Below the pieces are notes generated by a model. It ran no database searches and was not told the DNA's origin. It was given only the letters and a program-made list of their open reading frames with translations. Shown here one piece after another: positions 1-8,169 of a stretch of DNA of 62,559 nucleotides; the stretch's first letter is position 1, and each line of letters starts with the position of its first letter. The DNA is from Pseudomonadota bacterium (GTDB taxonomy: Bacteria; Pseudomonadota; Alphaproteobacteria; Caulobacterales; Caulobacteraceae): NCBI GenBank assembly GCA_023456105.1, contig JAEYAO010000041.1, forward strand, positions 1-62,559, written 5' to 3'. The translations under genes and the position numbers were made by a program.

Positions 1-120
1 CCGGCCTCCTGCTCCCGCAAGATCCCGATGATTTGCTCTTCCGTGAACCTTGATCGCTTCATTCTGTCCGTCCTTCGTTGGGCGGACTCTAGCTATTCCT
101 GGAGGAGTTTCAGGGGGTCA
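1..120 (-). mobile_element. IS3-family insertion sequence end with start of transposase OrfA
   Basis: Reading leftward from an ATG at 60-62, the sequence encodes 21 residues beginning MKRSRFTEEQIIGIL, the usual N-terminus of an IS3-family OrfA helix-turn-helix protein. The rest of the element lies outside the window. The sequence upstream of this start ends in TGACCCCCTGA (read on the minus strand, outer edge near 120), which fits an IS terminus of the 5'-TG type, so I place the element boundary there. The boundary is inferred from this motif alone because the other end is not visible. Confidence 0.75.
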
Positions 121-225
121 CGTCAACACCCACATGCCGGGCAGGCGCCAAAGGCCTTCAACTTCAGAAGGGGGAGGTTGCCATGAGTTCGCCAGCGTGA
201 GGCCGAACGAAAGACGACGGCGGCG

Positions 226-798
226 TTAGACGGCCAGGGCGTGCGCCGCAGTTCGGGCGCAGCCGACCAACCGGTCCTGCGGCAAGCCGAGACAGGCGTA
301 GGACGACAGACCGCGAAGCGTCACGAGCACAAAGTCAGCGATCTCATCGCCCCGGTCGCCGAAATGCTTGTTGGCATAGGCCCGAATGACCGTCGCGGCC
401 GGCGCTGCGATCTCGGTCGCGCGTTCGCGGGCGACGGGATCATCCGCCCGCATACCCTCGGTGACCATACAGCCGCGATGCGCGTCGTCACTGCTGTACT
501 GTCGTGCGGCGACCTCAAGCAGTTCAGTCAGCGCTTCGGCCGGCGAGCGGTCGTCCGTCAGGATCTGATCCAGCGGCAGCATGGTCGTCTCTGCGTACCG
601 GCGCAGCGTGCGCTCGTAGAGGTCGACCTTGCTGCCGTATGCGGCGTAGAGGCTTGGCGGCAGAATGTTCAGCGCCTGGGTGAGTTCAGCGACGCCCACA
701 GCATCATAACCGCGCGCGTGGAACAGGGCCTGCGCGACTGCGACACCGTGGTCCCGGTCAAAGGCAGGGCGCTTTGCGCGCTTGGTTGGTTTGGCCAT
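226..798 (-). CDS. TetR/AcrR family transcriptional regulator
   Basis: A TetR-type repressor of about 190 aa. The N-terminal helix-turn-helix covers roughly residues 15-60, with the pattern ALFHARGYDAVGVAELTQAL then PSLYAAYGSKVDLYERTL. The C-terminal half should be the ligand-binding and dimerisation domain; the ligand cannot be read from sequence. I chose the ATG at 798 (MAKPTKR), although an in-frame ATG at 816 adds six residues. A near-palindrome (819-830) sits directly upstream and recurs at 2126-2137, so autoregulation plus control of the divergent SDR genes is likely. The gene follows another TetR gene on the same strand. The family call is firm; the targets are inferred. Confidence 0.88.
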   Translation of the reverse strand: MAKPTKRAKRPAFDRDHGVAVAQALFHARGYDAVGVAELTQALNILPPSLYAAYGSKVDLYERTLRRYAETTMLPLDQILTDDRSPAEALTELLEVAARQYSSDDAHRGCMVTEGMRADDPVARERATEIAAPAATVIRAYANKHFGDRGDEIADFVLVTLRGLSSYACLGLPQDRLVGCARTAAHALAV

Positions 799-810
799 TG
801 CACTTACGGT

Positions 811-830
811 CTTCATTATAGTGATCGCTA
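811..830. promoter_or_regulatory. Candidate TetR operator, copy 1
   Basis: The 12-mer TAGTGATCGCTA (819-830) is a near-perfect palindrome around GATC and sits just upstream of the TetR gene start. The same 12-mer occurs at 2126-2137. The flank CTTCAT on the left of this copy is mirrored by ATGAAG on the right of the other copy. This is what an operator shared by a repressor gene and its target promoter looks like. Confidence 0.6.
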
Positions 831-914
831 CCCATCAACTCAAGCGGGGAAAAACGGCTCAGGTTCACGGCGCTTGCCTGCGGCTCGACGCGTCTCTGCA
901 GGGTCAGCCAGCCA

Positions 915-1490
915 CTAATCGCGGGTTGGCCCGGCCAACGCTTGCAGGCGCTCCGCCAGCCCGTCTCGGACGGCGAGCGGGTCCGCTTGCAACCCCGACC
1001 CGTTTCCCAGGATGTCGCGGGTGATCGCCGCGCCGATCACAAGGCTGGCGATCAGGAATGCGCGTTCGGCCGCCTGCTCGCCCCCAAGCCAGTCGATGAG
1101 CGGTTGTTGGAAGCGGGTGATCCGGGATCCCTGAGCCAGGGCGCGGCCGCGTTCGGAGCCAAGGGAGCGGACGAGGATCATCAGGTTGTCGAGGTCCGCG
1201 ACCTCGACGGTCTCAAGCACGACCGCCGTCGCCAGGCGTTCGCCAAAAGTCGACGGGTCGCCCTCCAGAAACCTCAGGCCTGGGGCTTCCGTATCCAGGA
1301 CCTCCAGGAACAGGTCGTCCTTGGTCCCGAAATAGCGGTGGATCATGGCGACGTTGACGCCCACGTCAGCCGCGATCTCTCGCAGACTGACGTCGTCGTA
1401 GCCGTGTGCGGCCAGGCGCGCCCGCGCCGCCCGCAGAAGCGCGTCTCGCGTGGCTTTCGCGTCGCGCGCTCGGGGCGCTTCCGAGGTCAT
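915..1490 (-). CDS. TetR/AcrR family transcriptional regulator
   Basis: A 191-aa regulator. The N-terminal region (about residues 12-60) shows the TetR DNA-binding signature: ATRDALLRAARARLAAHGYD, then DVSLREIAADVGVNVAMIHRYFGTKDDLF with the typical YF-x-x-K-x-x-L turn. The C-terminal helical domain is of unknown ligand specificity. It lies between the other TetR gene (downstream, same strand) and a truncated SDR gene (upstream, same strand). The 96-bp gap before the next TetR gene holds the repeated operator-like motif, so the two regulators probably have separate promoters. Confidence 0.88.
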   Translation of the reverse strand: MTSEAPRARDAKATRDALLRAARARLAAHGYDDVSLREIAADVGVNVAMIHRYFGTKDDLFLEVLDTEAPGLRFLEGDPSTFGERLATAVVLETVEVADLDNLMILVRSLGSERGRALAQGSRITRFQQPLIDWLGGEQAAERAFLIASLVIGAAITRDILGNGSGLQADPLAVRDGLAERLQALAGPTRD

Positions 1491-1599
1491 CGGAGCAGCC
1501 CAGCCGTCATGACGACCCGCCCCTCCGACGAGCGTTCATGCGATGGGCTCTGCCGCCAAGAGATGCGGATTGTTTTCGGAGAGGAGGGACCGCCGCAGC

Positions 1600-2124
1600 T
1601 CAGAGACGCGCCGCGCCGCCGTCCACGAACAGTTCTGCGCCATTGATGTAGCCTGCGGCGTCGCTCGCCAAGAATAGGGCGGCGGCCGCGATGTCCGCGG
1701 TGTCGCCGATGCGGCCGACCGTGCTCATCTCCGCCATGGCGGCGAATCCGGCCTCGGCCTCGTCGCCTTCGAAGAAGCCTTCTAGGCCGGGGGTGCGCAC
1801 CGGACCGGGGCTGACGATATTTATGCGAACGCCTGAGCCCTTGATCTCCTGCACCCAGCCGAGGACCAGACTACGCACCCCGGCCTTGGCGGCGCCGTAG
1901 ACGCTGAGGCCGACCGACGGAGACTTAGATGCGGTCGACCCGATCACCACGATCGAAGCGCCAGACGGCATGAGCGGCAAGGCGAACTGGACCGAGAAGA
2001 TCGTGCTCTTGATGTTCCAGGCCAGGGTTTCGTCGACGTGCTGTTCGGTGATGTCCATCAGCCCGATCGGCTGGCCGCCGCCCGCATTGGCGATCAGAAC
2101 ATCCAGCCCGCCGTTGAGGCGTAT
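1600..2124 (-). pseudogene. 5'-truncated short-chain dehydrogenase/reductase (SDR)
   Basis: The C-terminal two thirds of a classical SDR is present: the ANAG motif, a catalytic Ser (IGSTASK), the YGAAK catalytic Tyr/Lys, SPGPVRT, and the C-terminal end NGAELFVDGG. The first beta-alpha-beta unit with the TGxxxGxG cofactor motif is missing. Reading upstream from the first Met (2058), coding similarity continues (RLNGGLDVLIANAGGGQP) up to about 2115-2124, where an in-frame TAA lies next to the operator motif at 2126. The remaining 152-codon ORF could be expressed but should not bind NAD(P) normally. I interpret it as a gene decapitated by a rearrangement. Confidence 0.75.
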
Positions 2125-2125
2125 T

Positions 2126-2143
2126 TAGTGATCGCTATATGAA
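2126..2143. promoter_or_regulatory. Candidate TetR operator, copy 2
   Basis: This site contains TAGTGATCGCTA, identical to 819-830, followed by TATGAAG. It lies 40-50 bp upstream of the SnoaL-like gene at 2177 and abuts the broken SDR gene on the other strand. Its position suits repression of the SnoaL-like/SDR pair by the TetR regulator encoded at 226-798. Confidence 0.6.
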
Positions 2144-2176
2144 GGGCGATCTTCACTCCCAAACAAGAGAGCCCTC

Positions 2177-2650
2177 ATGTCCAACACTCCTGACACCGTC
2201 GCCCGCCTCATCATCGAGAGCGAGATTCGTCGCCTCCTCGCCCAGTACGCCCACAACCTCGACTTCGGGGATGTGGAGGCCAATGCCGAACTCCTCGCCG
2301 AGGCTGAGTTCAAGATTGTCGATGTGTCCGTTACCGGCAGGGACAACATCGCCAAATTCCTGAGGACCAACCTCCAGTATCATGCCGATAACACTCCGCG
2401 GACCTGGCACTCTATCTCGAACACCCTGATCGAGGTGCAGAGCGCCACCGAGGCTAGTGCGGTCAGCTACTTCACCGTCCACCAACAGACCGACGGCCTG
2501 CCGCTTCAAGCCATCTCGACTGGACGCTACATCGACACCTTCACGCTCCAGGACGGCGAGTGGCGCTTCGCCTCGCGGGCGATCGATCCTCATCTGTTCG
2601 GCGACATCAGCCACCACGCGGCCTCCGCCGCTGCGCCTGCCGCGGCTTGA
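2177..2650 (+). CDS. SnoaL/NTF2-like domain protein
   Basis: A 157-aa single-domain protein of the NTF2-like (SnoaL_4) type. It has an N-terminal helix with IIESEIRRLLAQYAHNLDFGD, a central segment with TPRTWHSISNTLIEV, and a C-terminal strand pair ending in GEWRFASRAIDPHLFG, as in ring-hydroxylating-dioxygenase beta-subunit-like and polyketide-cyclase-like proteins. The substrate is unknown. The tail is a low-complexity Ala run. It is followed 8 bp later by an SDR gene, so the two are probably co-transcribed from the promoter carrying operator copy 2. Confidence 0.8.
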   Translation: MSNTPDTVARLIIESEIRRLLAQYAHNLDFGDVEANAELLAEAEFKIVDVSVTGRDNIAKFLRTNLQYHADNTPRTWHSISNTLIEVQSATEASAVSYFTVHQQTDGLPLQAISTGRYIDTFTLQDGEWRFASRAIDPHLFGDISHHAASAAAPAAA

Positions 2651-2658
2651 GAGCGGTC

Positions 2659-3387
2659 ATGACGAGCAAGAGGCAGGCGCTGGTCACCGGCGCCAACAAG
2701 GGCATCGGCCTAGCCATTGCGCGGGGGCTGGCGAAAGCCGGCCTCTCGGTCTGGATGGGCGCGCGCGATCGCGCCCGGGGCGAGGCAGCGGTCGAGCGAC
2801 TTATGGCCGAAGGCCTGGACGTGCGGTTGCTCGAGATCGACGTGGCCGACGAGGAGAGTGTCCGTCGCGCGGCCGAGACGGTCGCGAGCGAGACCGGCGT
2901 CCTCCACGTCCTCGTGAACAACGCGGGCGTCATCCTCGACCGGACACGGCCGCCCAGCGAAGCGCGAATTGAGGACATCAAGGCCACCTTCGAGGTGAAT
3001 CTCTATGGTCCCATCCGGGTGACCCAGGCCTTCCTGCCGCTCCTTAGGGCGGGGAACGACGGCCGGGTCGTCAATATGGGCAGCGGCTTGGGCTCCCTGG
3101 CGCTCATCACCGACCCGACGTCGGTCTATTCGAGCGTCAACCTTCTCGGCTACACGACTTCGAAGGTCGCCCTGAGCGCGGTGACGGTCGCCTTCGCCAA
3201 GGAGCTTGAGCCGCTGGGCATCAAGGTCAATGTCGTCGAGCCTGGAAACGTCCAGACCGATCTCAATGACAACACGGGATCCCTCACCCCCGAGGAAGGC
3301 GCCGAAACCGCGATCCGGCTGGCGTTGATCGGCAAGGAGGGTCCGACCGGCGGGTTCTTCGACAGCCACGGCCGCCAGCCCTGGTGA
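2659..3387 (+). CDS. Short-chain dehydrogenase/reductase, carbonyl-reductase-like
   Basis: A 242-aa classical SDR. The N-terminal VTGANKGIG motif at residues 8-16 binds NAD(P), NNAG follows near residue 85, and the catalytic Tyr-Lys is in GYTTSKVALS. The TGANKGIG variant is typical of carbonyl reductase/menthone-reductase-like SDRs. I chose the ATG at 2659, preceded by GAGAG; an upstream in-frame start would overlap the SnoaL-like gene. It forms a two-gene unit with the SnoaL-like gene. The substrate is not deducible, but a small carbonyl compound is the expected class. Confidence 0.88.
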   Translation: MTSKRQALVTGANKGIGLAIARGLAKAGLSVWMGARDRARGEAAVERLMAEGLDVRLLEIDVADEESVRRAAETVASETGVLHVLVNNAGVILDRTRPPSEARIEDIKATFEVNLYGPIRVTQAFLPLLRAGNDGRVVNMGSGLGSLALITDPTSVYSSVNLLGYTTSKVALSAVTVAFAKELEPLGIKVNVVEPGNVQTDLNDNTGSLTPEEGAETAIRLALIGKEGPTGGFFDSHGRQPW

Positions 3388-3498
3388 CGCCGGCGGACCG
3401 TCCCGGTCACTCCTGATCTGAGAGACCAAACAACAGAATGCGACGCTCGCGGAGACGCGGGCGTTGCATTGAATTCCGACTAGCGGTGGCACTGGCCG

Positions 3499-3801
3499 TT
3501 AGCGCTCGACGAGCCGATGAACCGGCGACACTGTCCAGTCGACGGTCCGCTGGTCAATGGCGGCGTGAATCGGCGAATCCGCCAGTTCGACCATGAGGCG
3601 GGCGGCCCCGTCTTCCCCATCCGCGACGCTCTTCCAGACCAGCACATCGACGACCACCCCGTCGTCCCTCTGGGCGATCCGTCGGGAGACAAACCCCGGC
3701 TGTTTGAGCAGCCAGGCGTCGACGTAAGTGTTGGCGACCAGGAAATCCTCGATCGTAAGGCCCCGCTGCAGGTAGAAGGTCGTCACCTCAATGGCTTGCA
3801 T
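3499..3801 (-). CDS. Small dimeric alpha/beta-barrel (ABM-like) protein
   Basis: A 100-aa protein with the compact pattern of antibiotic-biosynthesis-monooxygenase-like ferredoxin folds: an N-terminal strand (AIEVTTFYL), a helix with FLVANTYVDAWLLKQPGF, a strand pair with VVVDVLVWKS, then a helix and a final strand. No catalytic residue can be named. A good ribosome-binding site (GGAGAG) precedes the ATG. It is the last gene of a four-gene minus-strand operon (gap of 14 bp to the previous gene) together with SDR, VOC and saccharopine-dehydrogenase-like proteins. Confidence 0.6.
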   Translation of the reverse strand: MQAIEVTTFYLQRGLTIEDFLVANTYVDAWLLKQPGFVSRRIAQRDDGVVVDVLVWKSVADGEDGAARLMVELADSPIHAAIDQRTVDWTVSPVHRLVER

Positions 3802-3815
3802 CGTGTCTCTCCTGC

Positions 3816-4823
3816 TCAGCCGGGATGCCGGGGGTCGTCGTGGATGTCGGTGATGGTGGTGTCGGCGATGGTCTCGGCGAACCCGGCGCCGAACAGGCCG
3901 GCGGGGGTCTGGAAGCCCGGCAGGAGCTCGCCGCCAAGCACCCGCCGCGCCGCTTCGGCGGCTGCGAGGGCGGTGAAGGTGTAGCCGTTCACCGTATCGA
4001 GGACGGATCGTGCGACTGTGCCGTCGGCGCCCGTGACCTCGACCGCCGCTTGGTAGCGATTGGCGTCCCGCTGCCCGGCGGTCGGGCCGGCCGGCAGGGC
4101 CTGGAGGTCGCCCTGCGGGAAGGCGTCGCCGGAAGCATGGACATAGGTTTCGATGTTCGGCACGCCCGTCGCGCGCCAGATCGTGATCAGGTCCGGCAGC
4201 GTCAGCGGGACGCTCTCCATCTCGCCCAGACCGAAGTCGAACGGCCGGGTGCGGGTCGGATCCGATGCGACAAGAGCCCCATCGATCCGGGCCAGGGTCT
4301 CGGTCGTCAGGTTCTCGGTCGCGCTGACCGCCGAGCCGCGCGACATCGACCCGGTGACGTGGAGGGCGATACGGACACTACGGGCGTCCGCGACGCGGGC
4401 GACCGCACGGCTTGCCAGCGACCCGAGCATGGCGACGCTGCCGCCGCTGCCGGGCAGAAGCATGACGCCGGCTTCTCGCGCTTCTTCGTCCAGCGTCTCG
4501 GCGAGACGGTAACTGTCCAGCTCGGCGGCGAAGTCGAGATAGTGAACGCCCGCGGCGATGGCGGCGCGCATCAGCGGGCCGGCGGTGCGCATGAAGGGGC
4601 CGGCCGCATTAAGCAAGACGTCGACGCCCTTCAGGGCCGCTGAGACTGCTACGGGATCGTCGACGGCGAACACGCGGTAGGGCAGGCCGAGTTCGGCCGC
4701 TGTCTCGGCGATCCGGTCCTCCAGCCGTCCGGCCACGACAACGGCGAGGCCGGCGGCCTTGGCGTGCTCCGTCGCCATGCGGCCGGTATAGCCGGCGGCT
4801 CCGTAGATCATCAGGGTCTTCAT
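3816..4823 (-). CDS. Saccharopine dehydrogenase-like / trans-acting enoyl-reductase-like protein
   Basis: A 335-aa protein beginning MKTLMIYGAAGYTGRMA, a Rossmann dinucleotide-binding motif (GAAGYTG) of the saccharopine-dehydrogenase-like family. Further features are VLLNAAGPFMRTAGPLMRAA (residues about 75-95) and GVHYLDFAAELDSYR. Members include trans-acting enoyl reductases and uncharacterised oxidoreductases; true lysine metabolism is not implied. The chosen ATG at 4823 gives the Rossmann motif right at the N-terminus. It starts one base after the stop of the VOC gene, so it is translationally coupled in the operon. Confidence 0.8.
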   Translation of the reverse strand: MKTLMIYGAAGYTGRMATEHAKAAGLAVVVAGRLEDRIAETAAELGLPYRVFAVDDPVAVSAALKGVDVLLNAAGPFMRTAGPLMRAAIAAGVHYLDFAAELDSYRLAETLDEEAREAGVMLLPGSGGSVAMLGSLASRAVARVADARSVRIALHVTGSMSRGSAVSATENLTTETLARIDGALVASDPTRTRPFDFGLGEMESVPLTLPDLITIWRATGVPNIETYVHASGDAFPQGDLQALPAGPTAGQRDANRYQAAVEVTGADGTVARSVLDTVNGYTFTALAAAEAARRVLGGELLPGFQTPAGLFGAGFAETIADTTITDIHDDPRHPG

Positions 4824-4824
4824 G

Positions 4825-5220
4825 TCAGTGCTGCCAGTTCTTGTAGACGAACTCGAGGCTGTAGCCGTCGGGGTCCAGGACGTTCGCGGCGTAGTAGCGA
4901 GGGTCGTAGTAGAGCCGGGCCGAAGGCGGGCCGTTGTCCGTCGCCCCGGCAGCCATCGCCGCCGCATAGGCGGCGTCGACTTCGGCGCGGCTGTCGGCGA
5001 CGAAGCCGACGTGGGCGGCGCGGCCCTCAACTACCCCCTTACGCAGCCAGAAATAGATCTTGCCGCCAGAGCCGAACCCCTTGAGGTCGGGGTGGCCCGG
5101 CGGGCCCTCGGCGCCGTCGTAGTCGACGCGGTCGCCGATCCCCAGCGGCGCCAGGGCCGCCGTGTAGAAGGCGATCGACCGGTCGAGGTCGGTGACGGAG
5201 AGGAAGACGTGGTCGAGCAT
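4825..5220 (-). CDS. VOC (glyoxalase/dioxygenase superfamily) protein
   Basis: A 131-aa vicinal-oxygen-chelate protein. It starts MLDHVFLSVTDLDRSIAFYTAALAPLG, the standard first beta-alpha-beta-beta-beta module, with a candidate metal ligand His4, and ends NVLDPDGYSLEFVYKNW, which carries the second-module Glu. The length matches single-domain glyoxalase/bleomycin-resistance proteins that act as dimers. The substrate is unknown. It sits between the SDR (12 bp upstream) and the saccharopine-dehydrogenase-like gene in one operon, which fits a role in detoxifying a reactive carbonyl or a xenobiotic. Confidence 0.85.
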   Translation of the reverse strand: MLDHVFLSVTDLDRSIAFYTAALAPLGIGDRVDYDGAEGPPGHPDLKGFGSGGKIYFWLRKGVVEGRAAHVGFVADSRAEVDAAYAAAMAAGATDNGPPSARLYYDPRYYAANVLDPDGYSLEFVYKNWQH

Positions 5221-5231
5221 GATGTGTCCGA

Positions 5232-5975
5232 TCAGATGTTGTAGCCGCCGCCGACCTCGATCGACTGGGCGTTGACCCAGCCGAGGTCCTGCGACAGCAA
5301 GGCGGCGACGACGCGACCGACGTCCTCCGGCTCGCCGACGCGGCCGAGCGCGGTCTGGCCGGCGAGCATCGCCTCGAATTCGTCGTTCAGCCCGCCTCCG
5401 AGCTCGGTCCGGATGGCCCCCGGCGAGACGGAATTGGCTCGGATGCCGCGCTCCCCGAACTCCTTGGCCATGTAGCGCGTCAGCACCTCGAGCCCGCCCT
5501 TGAACGAGGCGTAGGGGGCGACGCCGGCGGTGGCGACCCGGGTGGTCGCGCTGGTCAGGTTCACGATGTCCGCGCCCTGCGCCATCAAGGGCAGCAGGAT
5601 CTGAGTCAGGAAGAACGGCCCCTTGAGGTGGACGTTGAACAGGCCGTCGAACTGCTCTTCTGTCACCGTTGCGATGGGTTCGAACAGCCCGTAGCCCGCG
5701 TTGTTCACCAGGCCGTCGAAGTCGCTGCGTCCCCAGACCGTTCGCAGGGTCTCGACCACGGCGTCGCGGAACATCGGGAAGGTCGCGACCTGGCCGACGT
5801 TCAGCTTCAGAGCGGCGGCCTTGCCGCCCCTGGCCTCGATCTCGGCAACGACAGCGTCGGCGCCTTCGGGATGGCTGTTGTAGGTGAGGATCACGCCCAT
5901 GCTGCGGGCTGCGCATTCCAGCGCCGCGCTGCGGCCAAGTCCCCGGCTTCCGCCGGTGATGATGATGACTTTCAT
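5232..5975 (-). CDS. Short-chain dehydrogenase/reductase
   Basis: A 247-aa classical SDR with an intact TGGSRGLG cofactor motif (residues 7-14), NNAGYG, a catalytic Ser in LTSATTR, YASFKG as the Tyr/Lys pair, and SPGAIRT. It is the first gene of the SDR-VOC-saccharopine-like-ABM operon. The 135-bp gap to the divergent AraC gene at 6111 holds both promoters. The substrate is not evident. The AraC regulator is the natural candidate controller. Confidence 0.9.
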   Translation of the reverse strand: MKVIIITGGSRGLGRSAALECAARSMGVILTYNSHPEGADAVVAEIEARGGKAAALKLNVGQVATFPMFRDAVVETLRTVWGRSDFDGLVNNAGYGLFEPIATVTEEQFDGLFNVHLKGPFFLTQILLPLMAQGADIVNLTSATTRVATAGVAPYASFKGGLEVLTRYMAKEFGERGIRANSVSPGAIRTELGGGLNDEFEAMLAGQTALGRVGEPEDVGRVVAALLSQDLGWVNAQSIEVGGGYNI

Positions 5976-6110
5976 GGCGCTCGCTCCGTGTGGTTGACGA
6001 CCAGATACCTAGGCCGCCAGGTTCCTCGCGGCGTTACGCAATCCTCTTTCATGATTGCCTGATTCTGCTATCGGCTTGCGCAAGCCACCTCGCGCGAGCA
6101 GGGATGCCTC

Positions 6111-6995
6111 ATGGAAACCGCGCTTGACGAATTGCGCCGACTGGCCGCCCGTGCCCAGAACCGGCGGACCGAGACGGGCATTCCGCGCCTGGCCATGGTG
6201 CAGGGGAGAATCCCCGAGCACGATCTGGCGGCCTTGTATGATCCTATGATCAATCTGATCCTGCAGGGATCGAAGTCGATGACCGTCGGCGACCAGACCC
6301 TGCACTACGATCCCGCGACCTACTTCGTGATGTCGGTGGACCTCCCCGCGGTGGGCAGCGTCCATCCGGCGCCGACCGGTGAGCCCTATTTGGCCGTCAG
6401 CTTGACCCTCGATCCAGGGATCATCGCGGGGATCCTGGCTTCCGCACCCGTCTCGGCCGGGCGGTCGAACGGCCAGGGGTTTTCAGTCGCCGCGGTTACG
6501 CCGGAACTCCTCGATGGATGGGTCCGGCTTCTCCGTCTCATGGATCATCCCGACGACATTCCCGTTCTCGCGCCCGCCTATGAGCGCGAGATCCTTTACC
6601 GGGTGTTGCAGGGGCCTCAGGGCTGGTTGCTCCGGGACATTGCGACCCCCGAAAGCGCACTGTCGCGCATCCATGCCGCCATCCTCTGGATTCGCGAGAA
6701 CTTCGCTCAGCCCCTGCGGGTCGAGGCCCTCGCGGAGCATGTGGCGATGAGCGTCTCGGCCTTCCACCGCCAGTTCAAGGCGGTGACCAACATGAGCCCG
6801 CTTCAATTTCAGAAGGCCATCCGGCTCATGCATGCACGGCGACTGATGATCACCGAGGCCCTGACGGCAGCCTCGGTGTCGGTTCGGGTCGGCTACGAGA
6901 GCCCGTCCCAGTTCAGTCGCGAGTACAGCCGATTCTTTGGTCGCTCGCCCGGTCGGGACACAGCGCTGCTCGCCGATGCCTGGGGCGGCGGCTGA
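6111..6995 (+). CDS. AraC family transcriptional regulator (AraC_N type)
   Basis: A 294-aa regulator. The N-terminal part (about residues 25-180) matches the AraC_N cupin-like domain: GIPRLAMVQGRIPEHDLAALYDPMINLILQGSK. The C-terminal part (about 190-285) carries the two helix-turn-helix units: RVEALAEHVAMSVSAFHRQFK and a second with VSVRVGYESPSQFSREYSRFFG. This architecture is typical of YqhC-like activators of aldehyde-reducing oxidoreductases. It is divergent from the SDR-led operon, which is its probable target; that link is inferred from layout. Confidence 0.9.
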   Translation: METALDELRRLAARAQNRRTETGIPRLAMVQGRIPEHDLAALYDPMINLILQGSKSMTVGDQTLHYDPATYFVMSVDLPAVGSVHPAPTGEPYLAVSLTLDPGIIAGILASAPVSAGRSNGQGFSVAAVTPELLDGWVRLLRLMDHPDDIPVLAPAYEREILYRVLQGPQGWLLRDIATPESALSRIHAAILWIRENFAQPLRVEALAEHVAMSVSAFHRQFKAVTNMSPLQFQKAIRLMHARRLMITEALTAASVSVRVGYESPSQFSREYSRFFGRSPGRDTALLADAWGGG

Positions 6996-7049
6996 CCCGA
7001 CGCCGCCGATCGGCGCGCGCGTTTTGAAACGACCGACGACCTCGCCGGG

Positions 7050-8045
7050 TCATTGCGCGTCCCGCTCCATCGGCTGGATGCCGAGGCGACGAAACAAGAC
7101 CTTGTCCTTGTCCGCCTCGGGATTCCCTGCGGTTAGCAGCGTTTCGCCAACGAAGATCGAATTTGCACCGGCGAGGAAGCACAACGCCTGCATCTCATCG
7201 CTCATCGCAGTGCGCCCTGCCGACAGGCGCACATGCGATCGCGGCATCATGATGCGGGCAAGCGCTATGGTGCGAACAAACTCGATCGGCTCGATGGGTT
7301 CGGCCTTGCCAAGCGGCGTGCCCTCGATGGGGATCAGCATGTTGATCGGGACGCTCTCGGGCGGCTCGGGCAGGTTGGCCAGGGTTAGAAGCATGTCGAT
7401 GCGGTCGACCTTCTCTTCGCCCATGCCGACGATGCCGCCGCAGCAGACCTTGATGCCGCTGTCGCGGACATTGGCGAGCGTATCCAGGCGGTCGGCGAAG
7501 GTCCGCGTGGTGATGACCTCGGCGTAGTAGCGCTCGGACGTATCGATGTTGTGGTTGTAGTAGTCGAGGCCGGCCTGCTTCAGACGCTGGGCCTGGCCGG
7601 AATCCAGCATTCCAAGGGTCATGCAGGTCTCCATGCCAAGGGCCTTGACGCCCTCGATCATGGCGACAACGGCATCCATGTCGCGATCCTTGGGGCTGCG
7701 CCAGGCCGCCCCCATGCAATAGCGGGTGGCGCCGGCGTCCCGCGCCCTCCTGGCCTCGGCCAGGACGCGATTCACTTCCATGAGCTTCGAGGCCTTGAGG
7801 CCGGACTGGTGCTGAGCCGACTGGCTGCAATATCCGCAGTCCTCGGGGCAGCCGCCGGTCTTGATCGACAGCAGACGAGAGAGTTGCACCCGGTTCGGAT
7901 CGAAGTTTGCGCGATGAACCGTCTGCGCCCGAAACATCAGGTCGTTGAAGGGCGATGCGTAGATCGCCTCAGCATCGTCGCGGCTCCATCGAAGCGGCTC
8001 GTGGGAATGCTCGACACTGGAATGCAGGTGCAACTTCGCCGTCAT
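7050..8045 (-). CDS. bioB: Biotin synthase BioB
   Basis: A 331-aa radical-SAM enzyme that inserts sulfur into dethiobiotin. The radical SAM cluster motif is CPEDCGYCSQS (CxxxCxxC), preceded by LSIKTGG. Family signatures GAAWRSPKDRD, CMTLGML, YYNHNIDTS and CCGGIVGMGE are present, and the [2Fe-2S]-site arginine region lies in RLSAGR. Length and start (MTAKLHLHSS) are normal. No bioA, bioD or bioF is adjacent, so it is an orphan bioB. The upstream region (8158-8169) contains a variant of the TetR-like operator, but regulation by it is speculative. Confidence 0.97.
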   Translation of the reverse strand: MTAKLHLHSSVEHSHEPLRWSRDDAEAIYASPFNDLMFRAQTVHRANFDPNRVQLSRLLSIKTGGCPEDCGYCSQSAQHQSGLKASKLMEVNRVLAEARRARDAGATRYCMGAAWRSPKDRDMDAVVAMIEGVKALGMETCMTLGMLDSGQAQRLKQAGLDYYNHNIDTSERYYAEVITTRTFADRLDTLANVRDSGIKVCCGGIVGMGEEKVDRIDMLLTLANLPEPPESVPINMLIPIEGTPLGKAEPIEPIEFVRTIALARIMMPRSHVRLSAGRTAMSDEMQALCFLAGANSIFVGETLLTAGNPEADKDKVLFRRLGIQPMERDAQ

Positions 8046-8157
8046 GTGTGCTCCAACTGCCGACTTTACCGGCTCATCTTGAGGGCGGACGACTGGCTTG
8101 TGTCAGGCGATATGATCCTCCGACGGTGGTCCAAGCCATGCTACCCCTCGTGCAGAT

Positions 8158-8169
8158 TAGTTATCGCTA
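8158..8169. promoter_or_regulatory. Operator-like motif, third copy (one mismatch)
   Basis: TAGTTATCGCTA matches 11 of 12 bases of the 12-mer at 819-830 and 2126-2137. It lies 113 bp upstream of the bioB start. It might be a weaker site for the same TetR protein or a chance match. Confidence 0.25.
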
